The notes below the pieces were generated by a model. That model searched no databases. It saw nothing but the letters and a program-made list of their open reading frames with translations, and was not told where the DNA came from. This document shows positions 26,901 to 36,100 of a stretch of 64,000 nucleotides of DNA, piece by piece. The stretch is from Olsenella sp. Marseille-P4559. Its GTDB lineage: Bacteria > Actinomycetota > Coriobacteriia > Coriobacteriales > Atopobiaceae. Numbering within the stretch: position 1 is the first letter of the stretch; each line of letters starts with the position of its first letter. The DNA lies in assembly GCF_900605015.1 (NCBI RefSeq), contig NZ_LR027574.1, forward strand, positions 759,610-823,609, in the 5' to 3' direction. The position numbers were made by a program, and so were the translations under genes.

Positions 26901-27220
26901 AGGGCGACACCCCTGCGACGGCCCTCTGGTGCCTGGGAAATTGCCTGCTGGACGGCAATGGTTCTGGTGAGGGCCTCGACCACATGGGTCCCGTTGCCCC
27001 ATACCTCCCAGCGCTCCTTGGTCCATGCGGCAGGAGTGGTCACGGTCACGCCAAGGGAGAGTGTCGGGTATGAGGAGAGCTCCTTTTGTGCCACGAGCTG
27101 ATCTGCGAAGCTCGGGACAAGAAGGGTTGCCGCGCCACGAGCGGCAAGCCCCTCCTCCAGACGCGCGCGGACCTCCGCGCTTGCCAGGAACTCCTCTACT
27201 GTAGTCGCGATGTGCAGCAT
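23933..27220 (-). CDS. addB: AddB/RexB-like nuclease-helicase subunit
   Basis: A 1095-residue partner of AddA. The N-terminal half is an inactive helicase-like region (LLVPSFADQLVAQKEL where other AddB proteins have a P-loop). The C-terminal nuclease domain has VVIDYKHKAPSGFA, and the four iron-sulphur cysteines are visible as YLECPYKWFSL and CSYCPVLNC at the very end. That cluster is diagnostic for AddB. It follows the yerC-like gene by 2 bases and overlaps addA by 1, so the three genes form one operon. Confidence 0.88.
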   Translation of the reverse strand: MLHIATTVEEFLASAEVRARLEEGLAARGAATLLVPSFADQLVAQKELSSYPTLSLGVTVTTPAAWTKERWEVWGNGTHVVEALTRTIAVQQAISQAPEGRRRGVALNAGTVNLLSALVRDALPWLPIDSAGEPDELACHAVGLTDAEVGVMALAGDYARVIHEAGYIEQSEAMSQVVDAMARGVARPGCVVAAGLGQESRAVRELLVDLACAGELAIVAQSGNDAALAGQQETVALVERGVIARDVEVAHEGSQRVAPEAHARRVPELQQVVRSVFGTDSDVEPTGAVEVLAPAGPLAEAELVASRVVELAQAGAHEVVIVAADVERAWRELSPKLFARGIACEAELSSRMDQLEAGRAFLEFAQSVAQLSELAASWPAPKDTPEGELVILGDMAWWPPRSLVDFLRQDIAHVPTERALSLDRAWRGDRLLTPADVLAALQNPRATSAPVAAATRELLLRGRMGSAASRLLAPYLQAGESVPADLVPDEAGLELAPIAPEHNRLADARAIAILEGVLAIAGTLKELGVTADPNVPDHVSLSKLVELCEQAMSQTSVVVRPGAWTRDGACRCRICDRARAAGLVPLSADALISCSMTSTEWPIGTGDDVLSALLVRLSIEPQRDPAARERSTFWRMLRVPRERVVVERCGVDAAGSTCYPAVMLTELLSCYGGDGTGKDKGLVVRSLGENQADANLSTGGLGMAAAGTSNPSPAGIISGANAALVVVPPTGRADLVEGKPLLSASQIESYLECPYKWFSLRRLHLQDSDAGFGPMEMGTFAHRVLEVTHLRLLAEARERVGVAEGEHLDPWVMLPGSRVLEGDPEGLAHAHEVLLAELEEHLHHQSLRQGKRSRYQAFVPHTSADEGQLAQLRRDLTSALDYEAGLFVGYEPRFFEWDFGTQDEPVEYAGAWICGTIDRVDIDAHQQAVVIDYKHKAPSGFAREYGVTPVHVGDAPSGGTDEQRVAPYGLPRRVQSLIYGQVVRHMHPELKVRAAVYLGTRGSHAVGGAILDDSLDRVLGSHAPLRRDSLDAYAVGSSNSYGIEDEYGMEAFLDATEAAIAEKVAQLLDGDVEADPLDAAACSYCPVLNCERRLS

Positions 27221-27222
27221 CC

Positions 27223-27585
27223 CTAGTCCTGTCTCCCCTGCGTGTCAGCGCCTTCTGCCTTCTCGGCTCTCTCCCGAGCCGCGCCGTTGCCTGTGCCGTC
27301 GAGCCGCTCAAGAACAAGCCGGTAGCCTCCCCGCTCGCCCCTTAGGCATTTGGATACGCGGCTCACCGTGGTGGATGACGCTCCCGTAGCACTTGAGACG
27401 TCGACATAGGACCTGCCGGAGCGTAGGAGCGTGGCCACCTCCAGACGCTGCGCAAGGTCACACAGCTCGCGCGGGCTCAGGAGGTCTTCGAGAAAGGCGC
27501 GGGCCTCCTCCGGCGTCCTGACAAGGCACACAGCCTCACAGAGGCGTTGCGGCTCCTCGGCGTCAAATGCGTTGTCCCACGTCAT
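27223..27585 (-). CDS. YerC/YecD family TrpR-related regulator
   Basis: A 120-residue DNA-binding protein of the YerC/YecD branch of the TrpR superfamily. The helix-turn-helix region is LSPRELCDLAQRLEVATLLRSG followed by ATGASSTTVSRV, the usual pattern. The C-terminal 25 residues are polar and charged and probably disordered. SD GGGAGG precedes the ATG. It is the first gene of the addBA operon and may regulate it, but the members of this family are poorly characterised; target sites were not identified in the 161-base upstream spacer. Confidence 0.8.
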   Translation of the reverse strand: MTWDNAFDAEEPQRLCEAVCLVRTPEEARAFLEDLLSPRELCDLAQRLEVATLLRSGRSYVDVSSATGASSTTVSRVSKCLRGERGGYRLVLERLDGTGNGAARERAEKAEGADTQGRQD

Positions 27586-27746
27586 CTACGACCTCCCGCA
27601 CCGATGTTTGCCAACCTACAGCGTCACATGCGTGGGAACCACTTTAGCGCATCAAAGTGCCACGGGGACGCATGGGCTGACGAGCATCTGTCACGTGGAG
27701 TATGCAAGGGAGGCGCGACACAAATTGGGCCATCAGCGAGAGGGGG

Positions 27747-29015
27747 CTAGCTCTTCCCGACACCACCCGTGGGGTAATCTGGCGATGGCTTGTCGGGAGG
27801 CACAGCGTCGACGGACTCTCCCCCGCCTCCCTCGCCCGCGGGCTTCCCGCCAGAAAGCCTGTGCTGCGGAAGAATGGCGCCCACGGCGCTCAGGGCAGCT
27901 CGTGTGGCATTGGCAACTGACGCGACCGCAGCGTCCCACGTCTCTCCGGCGGCAACCTGGACCAGCTCGCCGATGAGCTCCTTCGTGCGCGGGTCTGCAT
28001 CTCTCAATGCCGCCAGTACGCGCTGGGCCCCCGCGGGGTTGCCCACGACCTCGTCAAAGGTGGTTGCTCCCCCGGCCTCGAAGGCGTCGAAGACCTGCCG
28101 CGTGAAGAGCTCGCGGTCGGCGAGATTGGCCCCGCGCATCCACTTGTCGAAGATGGCGTTCACCACTTTGCACTGGGGAAGCAGGTCGTCTGCTTCGTCC
28201 ATGCGGTCCGCATGGACCTGCCAGGTTGTGGGGTCATGCTGAAGAGCGCCATCGCCGGTGCTGCGCACGACGGTCTTGGGTTCCGAGGGGTCGTCGAAGA
28301 GCATGCCCACCACGCTGTAGGCAGGGACGATGCGCACGCTGCGGCCACCATACACGTCATGGCAACTCAGAGGCACCACCTCTGGCGCCATGAGCGGACC
28401 ATCGTTGGAGTAGACGCACTCGATAACGTGACGCAGCTCGTCGGGCAGAAGCACTGCCGAGAAGCCCGCGAGGTTGCCGCCCTTGGAGTGGCCGCCCACC
28501 ATGAGCCTTACGCCCTCGGCATCGGCCTTGCGCGCTTGCCTCAGCAGGTACTCGGCAGCCAGCCGCTGTGCCTCCGTGACCTCGAAGCTCAGCATGAAGT
28601 CCTCGCGCCAGCCAACGAGCGAGTTGTCGGTCCCCCTAAAGGAAACGAAGCGCCGCTTGCCCGGAAGCTCCACCGTGAGCGCGGCAAACTGCAGGTCGCG
28701 GTCATGGTCGAAGACGTCCGCGTAGTCGCGGGCGAGCGCCTGCCCAAAGCGCGCGGAAGTCCCCAGAAGCCGCAGATAGCGCTCGTCAATCTTCGCAAGC
28801 GACCGCACGTAGGGCGAGACGTCGCCGCCTGCACGGTCGAGCAGCGCATCGCACGCGTACGAGACGGTCACCGGTCCCTCCCCCTCGCCGGGGACGATTC
28901 CCTTGAAGTCGACGTACGAGAGGATCGAGAGGACCAGGCCGTCACATACGTTGAACGGTCGCTCCGCAAGCGTGATGTCACCACGTAGGTCGAGGTAGTC
29001 GTGTATGTTCGCCAT
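27747..29015 (-). CDS. DUF2974 (Mbeg1-like) alpha/beta hydrolase
   Basis: A 422-residue predicted alpha/beta hydrolase of the Mbeg1-like family DUF2974. The nucleophile elbow is GGHSKGGNLA near residue 175, and a conserved early segment FNVCDGLVLSILSYVDFKG matches the family start. A plausible acid (DGPLMAPEV region) follows. No signal peptide is seen, so a cytoplasmic lipase/esterase-like role is likely, substrate unknown. The C-terminal 60 residues are Gly/Pro/Ser-rich and probably disordered. It is a single gene on the minus strand between the yerC operon and the fucO terminator. Confidence 0.8.
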   Translation of the reverse strand: MANIHDYLDLRGDITLAERPFNVCDGLVLSILSYVDFKGIVPGEGEGPVTVSYACDALLDRAGGDVSPYVRSLAKIDERYLRLLGTSARFGQALARDYADVFDHDRDLQFAALTVELPGKRRFVSFRGTDNSLVGWREDFMLSFEVTEAQRLAAEYLLRQARKADAEGVRLMVGGHSKGGNLAGFSAVLLPDELRHVIECVYSNDGPLMAPEVVPLSCHDVYGGRSVRIVPAYSVVGMLFDDPSEPKTVVRSTGDGALQHDPTTWQVHADRMDEADDLLPQCKVVNAIFDKWMRGANLADRELFTRQVFDAFEAGGATTFDEVVGNPAGAQRVLAALRDADPRTKELIGELVQVAAGETWDAAVASVANATRAALSAVGAILPQHRLSGGKPAGEGGGGESVDAVPPDKPSPDYPTGGVGKS

Positions 29016-29167
29016 GGGAGTTCCCTTCGCGTGAGACAGAGCGGCAGGCCGAGGGGATGAAACGGGCAGCCTGCGAGCCTATGGCTGACAGAAAACTGCG
29101 ACTCAGTTACGGCTCGGCAGAGATTCCAGGAGGCTCGCTCCCAAGGCCAAGGGCCGAGGGCTCCGAG

Positions 29168-29203
29168 GAAAAAGAGCCCGGCCGAAGGCATCCTCGGCCG
29201 GGC
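29168..29203 (-). terminator. Rho-independent terminator of the fucO-like gene
   Basis: A 10-bp perfect stem (GCCCGGCCGA with its complement) with an 8-base loop lies 24 bases past the fucO stop and is followed on the minus strand by TCTTTTTCC. Confidence 0.85.
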
Positions 29204-29226
29204 CAGGAAGGACGCATTGCAACCAG

Positions 29227-30390
29227 CTACTCCATGACCTTGCGGAACAGGGCCTTGATCGTCTCGTGGTCTGCGGGCTTGGGCGTGCCGGGGAAGCAGG
29301 CGTCAGCCGCAGCGTCATCTGCAAGCTGGTCGAGGTCTGCCTCGACGAGGCCCTTGCAGGTCTTGGGGATGCCAACGTCCTCGCCGAGCCTTGCGACAGC
29401 GGCCACAACGTTCTTGTTCACGACATCGATGGGATCGGTGTCCCAACCGGCGACGTCCATCACGCGGCCGATCTGGCGGTAGCGCTCACCGCAGGTGTCG
29501 GCGTTGTATTCCATGCACACGGGTAGAAGCATGGCACACGCAACGCCGTGCGGGGCGTCGTAGTGCGCGGAGAGCGTGTGCGCCATGGAGTGGACGATGC
29601 CGAGGCCAACGTTGGAGAAGCCCATGCCGGCGATGTACTGGCCAAGCGCCATCTCCTCACGGCCCTTGCCCGGCTCCCTGGACTTTGCCTCGGACACGGC
29701 CTCACGCAGGCTGTGCGAGATGATGCGGATGGCCTCGAGGTGGAACATGTCGGAGAGCTCCCAGGCACCCTTGGTGGTGTAGCCCTCGATGGCGTGGGTG
29801 AGGGCGTCCATGCCGGTAGCGGCAGTGAGGCCGGCGGGCATCGAAGCCATCATGTCCGGGTCGACAACGGCGACCTCGGGGATGTCATTGGTGTCGACGC
29901 ACACGAACTTGCGGACCCTCTCGGCATCGGTGATCACGTAGTTGATCGTGACCTCAGCTGCAGTACCCGCCGTAGTGGGCACGGCAATGGTGAAGGTGGC
30001 ATGGTTCTTCGTGTCGGCCATCCCCTCGAGCGAGCGCACGTCGGCGAACTCCGGGTTCTCGTGGATGACGCCGATGGCCTTGGCAGTGTCCATGGACGAG
30101 CCGCCGCCGATGGCGATGATGCAGTCTGCACCGGAGTCAGCCATGGCCGCCACGCCATCCTTGACGTTTTGGATGGTGGGGTTGGGCTTGATCTCGGAGT
30201 AGACCTCGTAGGGGAAGCCGGCTTTGTCGAGAAGGTCGGTCACCTTGGCAGTGACGCCAAACTTCACGAGGTCAGGGTCGGAGCACACGAAGGCCTTGGT
30301 AAGGCCGCGGCGAGAAAGCTCACCGGGAATCTCCTTGATGGCACCAGAACCGTGATACGAGATGGTGTTGAGGACGAAGCGATTGACCAT
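29227..30390 (-). CDS. fucO: Iron-containing lactaldehyde reductase / 1,2-propanediol dehydrogenase
   Basis: A 387-residue iron-dependent alcohol dehydrogenase that closely resembles FucO, which reduces L-lactaldehyde to 1,2-propanediol with NADH during fucose or rhamnose fermentation. The cofactor loop AIGGGSSMDTAKAIG, the block PTTAGTAAEVTINYVITD and the metal ligands in MDALTHAIEG and VHSMAHTLSAHYDAPHG are intact. The chosen ATG (MVNRFVLNTIS) has a purine-rich GGAAGG site; the longer frame upstream is non-coding. No fucose or rhamnose genes are adjacent, so substrate is inferred from family likeness. It is a single-gene transcript with its own terminator. Confidence 0.9.
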   Translation of the reverse strand: MVNRFVLNTISYHGSGAIKEIPGELSRRGLTKAFVCSDPDLVKFGVTAKVTDLLDKAGFPYEVYSEIKPNPTIQNVKDGVAAMADSGADCIIAIGGGSSMDTAKAIGVIHENPEFADVRSLEGMADTKNHATFTIAVPTTAGTAAEVTINYVITDAERVRKFVCVDTNDIPEVAVVDPDMMASMPAGLTAATGMDALTHAIEGYTTKGAWELSDMFHLEAIRIISHSLREAVSEAKSREPGKGREEMALGQYIAGMGFSNVGLGIVHSMAHTLSAHYDAPHGVACAMLLPVCMEYNADTCGERYRQIGRVMDVAGWDTDPIDVVNKNVVAAVARLGEDVGIPKTCKGLVEADLDQLADDAAADACFPGTPKPADHETIKALFRKVME

Positions 30391-30531
30391 AAACCCTTCC
30401 TTCCCGTTGGGTGCCGACGACTCCCCTGCCGCCGTACACATGACTGAGGGCATTCTACCCGGAGCGGGACATCTTGGACTTGAGCGGGCTCCGGCGTAGG
30501 GATCCAGCACATCCAAGCACGGGGATGGGCC

Positions 30532-31506
30532 CTAATCCTGCTTGCGGGCATGCCGCGGCACGTAGGAAGGTGCGCACCCCCTCCTGCGTGTGACAATCCA
30601 GCGCAGGGCGAGAAGGCCCGCACCTATGCCAAGGCCAAGAAGCGACAGCACGACGATGGGGGCGCCTTCGTCGGCAGGGCTGAGAAGGGGGACGTCGTTC
30701 GCCTGGCCCTGCATGTCGAGCCACTCCTGCGGCACGTCGCAGCGCTCGGCATGCACGAGGAGCCTGTGCGTGTTCACGCCGTAGGGAGTGCAGGTGACGA
30801 GCGTCACGAGGTCCTTGCCCTCTTGTGTGACAAGGCTCTGCGTCTCGTTGGGAAGCACAACCTCGGTTCCGGTCACGCGGTAGGCGTGGTCCTCCCCTAG
30901 GACGCGGATGATGAACCAGTCTCCCTCCCTGAGCTTGTCTATGTCACCCAGAATCTTGGCGGAGGGAAGGCCGGTGTGGCCCGCAAGGATGCAGTGCGTC
31001 GAAGCGCCACCGATCGGCAGCGAGGTGGTCGGTAGATGCCCTACGCCACGGAGGAGCTGGTCGTCCGAGACCCCATGGTAGATGGGGAGGTTCACCCCGA
31101 TGGAAGGAATGATGAGCTGACCCATCACCCCGTCGCCCGCAAGGTTAAGGACCTTCGCGTACTCCTCGTCGGAAGGTGTCGCGTTGTTGGGGTCGAAGGG
31201 GTCCGACACGGCCACGCGTCCCTCGAGCTGACGCTGGTTGAAATCTCTGGCGGTCTCCCACTCTGCGGAGAGGTCCTGCTCGGAGACCGTGGCGACGACA
31301 TCCTGCTGACGCTCGCCGACCGCCTCCTGTTCCCTGCGGGCGAGGTAGTCGCTCGCATAGGGGTAGAGGATTGCCGCGATGCCGGCAATGGCGAGCAGCG
31401 CGGCAATGACGAGAGCCCGCACGTTGCGTCGGGCCCCCGTGGAAGGGCCGGAGGAGGCAGGTGCCCCCTCCGGCCCTCTCGATCCATGTCCGATACGGTG
31501 GAACAA
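30532..31506 (-). CDS. srtC: Class C (pilus-polymerising) sortase
   Basis: A 324-residue membrane transpeptidase that joins pilin subunits. Features in order: cytoplasmic N-terminus, TM helix (about 30-47), a lid loop with SDPFDPNN as in class C enzymes, catalytic His in AGHTGLPSA, catalytic Cys in LVTCTPYG with the Arg in HRLLVHAER, and a C-terminal TM helix (about 280-300) with a basic tail. The second TM segment and the lid mark class C rather than housekeeping class A. It lies 13 bases after the major pilin gene and is the last gene of the pilus operon. Confidence 0.93.
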   Translation of the reverse strand: MFHRIGHGSRGPEGAPASSGPSTGARRNVRALVIAALLAIAGIAAILYPYASDYLARREQEAVGERQQDVVATVSEQDLSAEWETARDFNQRQLEGRVAVSDPFDPNNATPSDEEYAKVLNLAGDGVMGQLIIPSIGVNLPIYHGVSDDQLLRGVGHLPTTSLPIGGASTHCILAGHTGLPSAKILGDIDKLREGDWFIIRVLGEDHAYRVTGTEVVLPNETQSLVTQEGKDLVTLVTCTPYGVNTHRLLVHAERCDVPQEWLDMQGQANDVPLLSPADEGAPIVVLSLLGLGIGAGLLALRWIVTRRRGCAPSYVPRHARKQD

Positions 31507-31519
31507 GATGTGCGGCTGC

Positions 31520-33004
31520 CTACTTGGAGCGCTTCAGGCCGCGCGAGGCAACCACGCATGCGGCCCCGACAAGCGCGAGGCCACCGACGGTGATTGCGAC
31601 GGTGCCCGCCTCGCCGGTCACAGGCAGCATGGGCTGGTCGGGGTCTACGACGTTACTCGTGCTGACCAGGTAGTTGTTCTCCGTGATGTCGGTTGTGGCG
31701 GGGTTGTCCGCCTTAGCGGTGTCCTTGTCGACGGTGAACTTGACATCCTGTGCCTTCTGCTTGCCCGCGGGAACCGTGGTCTCCTTGGCCACGTAGGAGC
31801 CGGAGCCAAGGTCCTCGAAGTAGACGTAGGCCTTGCCGTTCACAATCTTGGAAGTGGATGTGATGGCATTGCCGTTCTCGTCCTTGATTTCGTTGCCGGC
31901 CTCGTCGTACAGGGTGAAGGCCGCACCCTCGAGGGCGTTCTGGTCCTTGTCGGTCTTGGGGAACACGTAGCCGTAGGTTTGGACCTTGGTCTTGTCGTCG
32001 GGCGTGACGGTGGAGCTGTCATAGGGGTTGGGGTTGAAGGTGACCCTCGCCGTGTTGCCGGTCACGTCATTCTCGTCGTGCGAGAAGGCCGCAGAGGTGA
32101 GCTTGGCGTTATATGTGATCTCGACAGAGGCACCAGGGTGTGCCAGGACAAAGTCCTTGGCGAAGTCAAAGGTGTAGCCAGTCGTCGCCTGCATTGTGGT
32201 TGCGGCCTTGAAGGCGCTTGCGTCCACGGCTGCGCCGTTCTCCCATACCACAGTGCCCCCGACCTTCACCGTGATGGAACCGGTGTCGATCTCCAGGCCG
32301 GCGGAAGGCGTGTCGCTGACGGTGAACGTGGCGTCCTTGGAGTCTGCCGGGTAGTTGGGGACGTTGGTGGTCACCTTGAAGGGCACCATCTGGCCCACCG
32401 TGTACGCGTCGGTCTTCTCCTCGTACCTCTCTCCCACGCCCTTCTTGACGGTGACTGGCTCGTTCTTGATCTCCTGGTCCGAGAGCGTCTTGGCCTTGTA
32501 CGTGCCATCGGTGCCGGCAACGGGGCTGGCGTCGATCGTCGTAGGCTGGAAGACCTTCGTCTTGCCGCTCGTGGACGTGACGACGACCACCCAGTAGCCC
32601 GAGTCGAGGGTAAGCGAAGCCTTGCCGTCTTCGCCAGCGTTACCAGTCACCGGACCGGCAACGCCGTGCGCCCCATCGTTTACGAAGGCCTTCGAGTAGG
32701 CGTCGCCTGCAGCCTTCTGTGCATCGGCCGTCGTGAGCGCGCCAAGCTCGTCGATGGTGTCATAGTCGGCAGGCAACCCGGTAGCCGGCGTGTACTTGAG
32801 CACGTTGTTGCTGTCGATATAAGCGTCGAACACCTGGTATGCAGTGACCGTGTCGCCCTTCTCCAGCCCAGTCACGTTGATCGTGGCATCATCGACATCC
32901 GTGATGCCCGTTCCGGTGGTCTTCGCGAAGGCGACCGCCGGGCTCAGCGAGGCAATGAGCGCCGCAGCGCTGAAGAATGCCCCCAAGCTCCTTCTGTAAC
33001 TCAT
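31520..33004 (-). CDS. Major pilin, LPVTG-anchored
   Basis: A 494-residue sortase-dependent pilus backbone protein. Signal peptide residues 1-28 (MSYRRSLGAFFSAAALIASL, cleavage near AFAK). The middle contains beta-rich pilin domains (a fimbrial isopeptide domain with PADSKDATFTVSDTP) and a Cna-B/SpaA-like domain with YVFPKTDKDQNALEGAAF and an E-box, YVAKETTVPAG. The C-terminus has the sorting signal LPVTG (about 460-464), a hydrophobic stretch and RSK. The polymerising lysine was not assigned. SD AAAGGAGGAAG is strong. It sits between the tip gene and its sortase. Confidence 0.9.
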   Translation of the reverse strand: MSYRRSLGAFFSAAALIASLSPAVAFAKTTGTGITDVDDATINVTGLEKGDTVTAYQVFDAYIDSNNVLKYTPATGLPADYDTIDELGALTTADAQKAAGDAYSKAFVNDGAHGVAGPVTGNAGEDGKASLTLDSGYWVVVVTSTSGKTKVFQPTTIDASPVAGTDGTYKAKTLSDQEIKNEPVTVKKGVGERYEEKTDAYTVGQMVPFKVTTNVPNYPADSKDATFTVSDTPSAGLEIDTGSITVKVGGTVVWENGAAVDASAFKAATTMQATTGYTFDFAKDFVLAHPGASVEITYNAKLTSAAFSHDENDVTGNTARVTFNPNPYDSSTVTPDDKTKVQTYGYVFPKTDKDQNALEGAAFTLYDEAGNEIKDENGNAITSTSKIVNGKAYVYFEDLGSGSYVAKETTVPAGKQKAQDVKFTVDKDTAKADNPATTDITENNYLVSTSNVVDPDQPMLPVTGEAGTVAITVGGLALVGAACVVASRGLKRSK

Positions 33005-33022
33005 GCTTCCTCCTTTGTCCTT

Positions 33023-33036
33023 TGCCCCGCAGGGCA
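33023..33036 (-). repeat. Small hairpin before the major pilin start
   Basis: TGCCC/GGGCA with a TGCG loop, 19 bases upstream of the major-pilin ATG in the 130-base gap after the tip gene. It could mark mRNA processing or attenuation that lets the backbone be made in excess of the tip; there is no T-run. Confidence 0.35.
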
Positions 33037-33134
33037 TTTCAAGGCCTAACGCTGTACTGCAAAATCCAAGCTCGGACGTACCGGGCGGATTTCCTTGAAT
33101 GAGGCGAGCCTGCAACCGATGGCGATACACGGCC

Positions 33135-36100
33135 CTACGGGAGCCGGGAGAGGCCGGCCTTCACGACTGCGGCAGCTATCGCGCTGATTCCCGCCAGGAA
33201 GAGCGGGAGGGTTCCCATGCCCCCCGTCTGGGGCAGGCTGTCGACCACCTTCACATCCGTGACGGTGATGGAGAACTGGCCGCCAACGCTGCCGATCGTG
33301 GTCTTGGCACCGGAAAGGCTCGTGAACTCGGCCGTACCGTCACCGTTGATCTTGAGGGTCATGGCTCCCTTGGGCAGCTGGTAGCCAGCCGGGGCCTGCA
33401 CCTCCCTTATGGTGTAGGTGTTGGGCGCGAGCTTCTTCGGGACGAGGATGCGTCCGGACTCGTCTGTCTCCAGCTCGACCACCTCGCTCGCAGCTGAGCC
33501 GTCCTTGGCGATGTAGCGGGGGGAGTCGCCGTCCATGAAGCTGACGGTGAACCTTGCGCCTGAGAGGGCACCTTCCTCGGTCTTGCCATCTGCCGAGACG
33601 CCCCTCTTGACGAGTGAGAAGCCGTAGCTTGGCGTGTTGGAGATGGTGAAGCCCTCGGCCATGGAGCCCGTGACATCGGAGGAGTAGCCGACGACAGGCT
33701 CCTCGACGACGGAGTAGGCGATTTCCAGGCCTGCGTCGTTTCGCTTGGGGAGGTTCTTCCACACGACGGTGAGCGCGTCGCCCGTCGCTCCTGCGGCAAT
33801 GGTCCTGTCCTGGCCCTCCACCTTCACAGGTGTGCTGCCATCGACGGACTGCATGAGATGGAAGGTGATCTCTGGGTGTAGCGATGCATCCGCGTCGCCA
33901 TCGTTCCACACCTTCGTCGCCTGGACCTGCACGACCGAACGGTTGGTTATCGTGGGGATGTCCACGGCGACGGCCACCTCATGGCTGGTGGAGGTTATAT
34001 CGGACGTCGCCTCCGCAAAGGGTGTTGCCTCGGACGAGAGCGTGGTCACCGTGGTCGCCTGCGTCCCGAAGCTTCCGCTGGTACCGCTGCCGTGCGAAGG
34101 CTCTGCCACCGTGAACGACCCGAGAACGGTGTAGTTCCAGCTCTCCGAGGTGCGAATCGTGAAGTCATGGGACTCGCTTGTGGTGTCCCACCACTCGACG
34201 GAGCCAAAGTCCACCACGCCGTTTGTCACCACAGCGGTCGCTCGCTGCCACCCCACGTTGTCTGAGGGAGACAGGGCGAGTCTCTGACCGTTGTACTGCA
34301 TTCCCACGTTCACGGTCACGTGAAGGAAATACCTGTCGTAGACCACATGAGTGAGCGTATAGCTCCCCGAGACATCGCCTGCGGTATGGGTTTCCTTAGA
34401 GACGGTCACGCGCACCTCGGCACTCTTGCCGCCAACCGAGACGGTATAGGCATAGGTGCCGGCATCGACGGACGAGAAGTCGACCGTCCCAAAGCTGACG
34501 TTTCCGTCTGCCCCCACCTGCGCCGATGTCTTCTGCGGCACGGGCGCGCCAGCCGCAGCCGTGACGGTGGCTGTGCCGCCAAGCCCTTCCACCTGCGCAG
34601 AGAGGATGCCGGAAAGCGTGCCATCGCCCTGGGAGAACTTCGGTGTGATGGAGGTTTCGTGCAGTCCCGAAGTCACTTCGAGTACGGCTATGTGGCTTCC
34701 AGCACTCACGCGGTACGTATAGGTCCCAGGCGCGGCTGCGGAGAAGTCAACTTTGCCGAAATTCGCCGTGCCGTCCGCACCAATCTCTGCGCTCTCTCTT
34801 TCGGGCATGGGAGCGCCCTCGGTCACAGCCGTGATGGTCGCGTCGCCCGTGATGCCCGAGGCCTTAGCCACGAGGTCACCGGCGTCATATGCCGCCGAAA
34901 GCGTCCCCTGGTCATAGCTCGTCGTTATGGTGATGGGGTCACCCACGGCCTCCGAGTCGTAGGTGGCCGTCACGATGACGCTTGCCTGCTCGGAGGTGTA
35001 TACGATGCCGTCCTTGGTATAGGTCCCGTCGCCGTTGGCCTCGGCCCCGTCCGGGACCTGCTCGGAGATGGTGTAGGTGCGCGTGATGGTGCCGTCCTGG
35101 TAGCCAAAGTCCGATGGGACGAAGCCGGGAACCGAGAAGTGAGCGATGCCATCCGGTCCGTTCGTAGCCACGCCAACCTGGTTGCCGTCCGAGTCCCTGA
35201 GCACGAATGTGAACTGGCCATCCTGCAGGGAGTCTCCGACGAGCGCCTTCTTCACCTGGAGGTCGACGTTGTTGCCGCTCTCATAGGAGTTCGTGAACTG
35301 GGGGTGGTAGCTCTCGCCGCTTCCCTCCTCCGCGGAGAAGCCGCCATCCGTGTACCAGGTCTTCTGAATGCCGTAGCTGCCATCGCTGGACTGGACGACC
35401 GAGGCCTTGAGGTAGTGGACGTGTCCGTCGTACACGACGCCGTCCTTGGTGTAGGTTCCGTCCCCGTTGTCCGTGGCACCGTCTGGCACCACCTCGCGTA
35501 CGCTGTAGAGGTAGGTCTTGCCGGCATTCTGGGCCCCAAGCTGCATGGCGCCAAAGCTGACGCTCCCGTCCTCGGCACAGCCCACGGTCGCTGAGGTGTA
35601 GTCGGAGCCCGTCTCATCGGCGGCGACACGGTGCTTCGGGATGCCGATCGGCATGATAGGCGCCGCATCGCCGTCATAGTAGCCACGAAGCTCATACTGG
35701 AACTGCCCCTGGCGAAGGCTGACCTTGGAGCCACCGGACGTGAGCGTCTTCTGGGCAGAGATGGAGCCGCCGCCGACCAGGTTGTACTTGATCTTCATGT
35801 TGGAGAGCTGGTTTCCGCGCTCCAGGTAGAAGAAGTTCATCGAGTGCTTGGAGTAGTCTGCGAAGGTGTCCCCGCTCCATTCCACCGAGCCCTCGCGCCC
35901 CGCTGCCCGGAAGAGCTCCCTCAGGGTGTACGTGCCCGTGCTCCCGCTTGTCCCCACGTCGCTGATCTTGACCTCGCCCGTGCTGAAGTCGATGTCGAGC
36001 GTCGACACGCCGTGGATGCCGCCGAGGTCTCCCACGAGTACGCCGTCGATGTAGACCCACACGTCATCATCGCCCGAGAACTCGAACTTCATGGGTGCCA

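Noticed and set aside
30455-30530. CCGGAGC/GCTCCGG inverted repeat after the sortase gene as a terminator
   Set aside because: The loop is over 20 bases long and no T-run follows; not strong enough to call.
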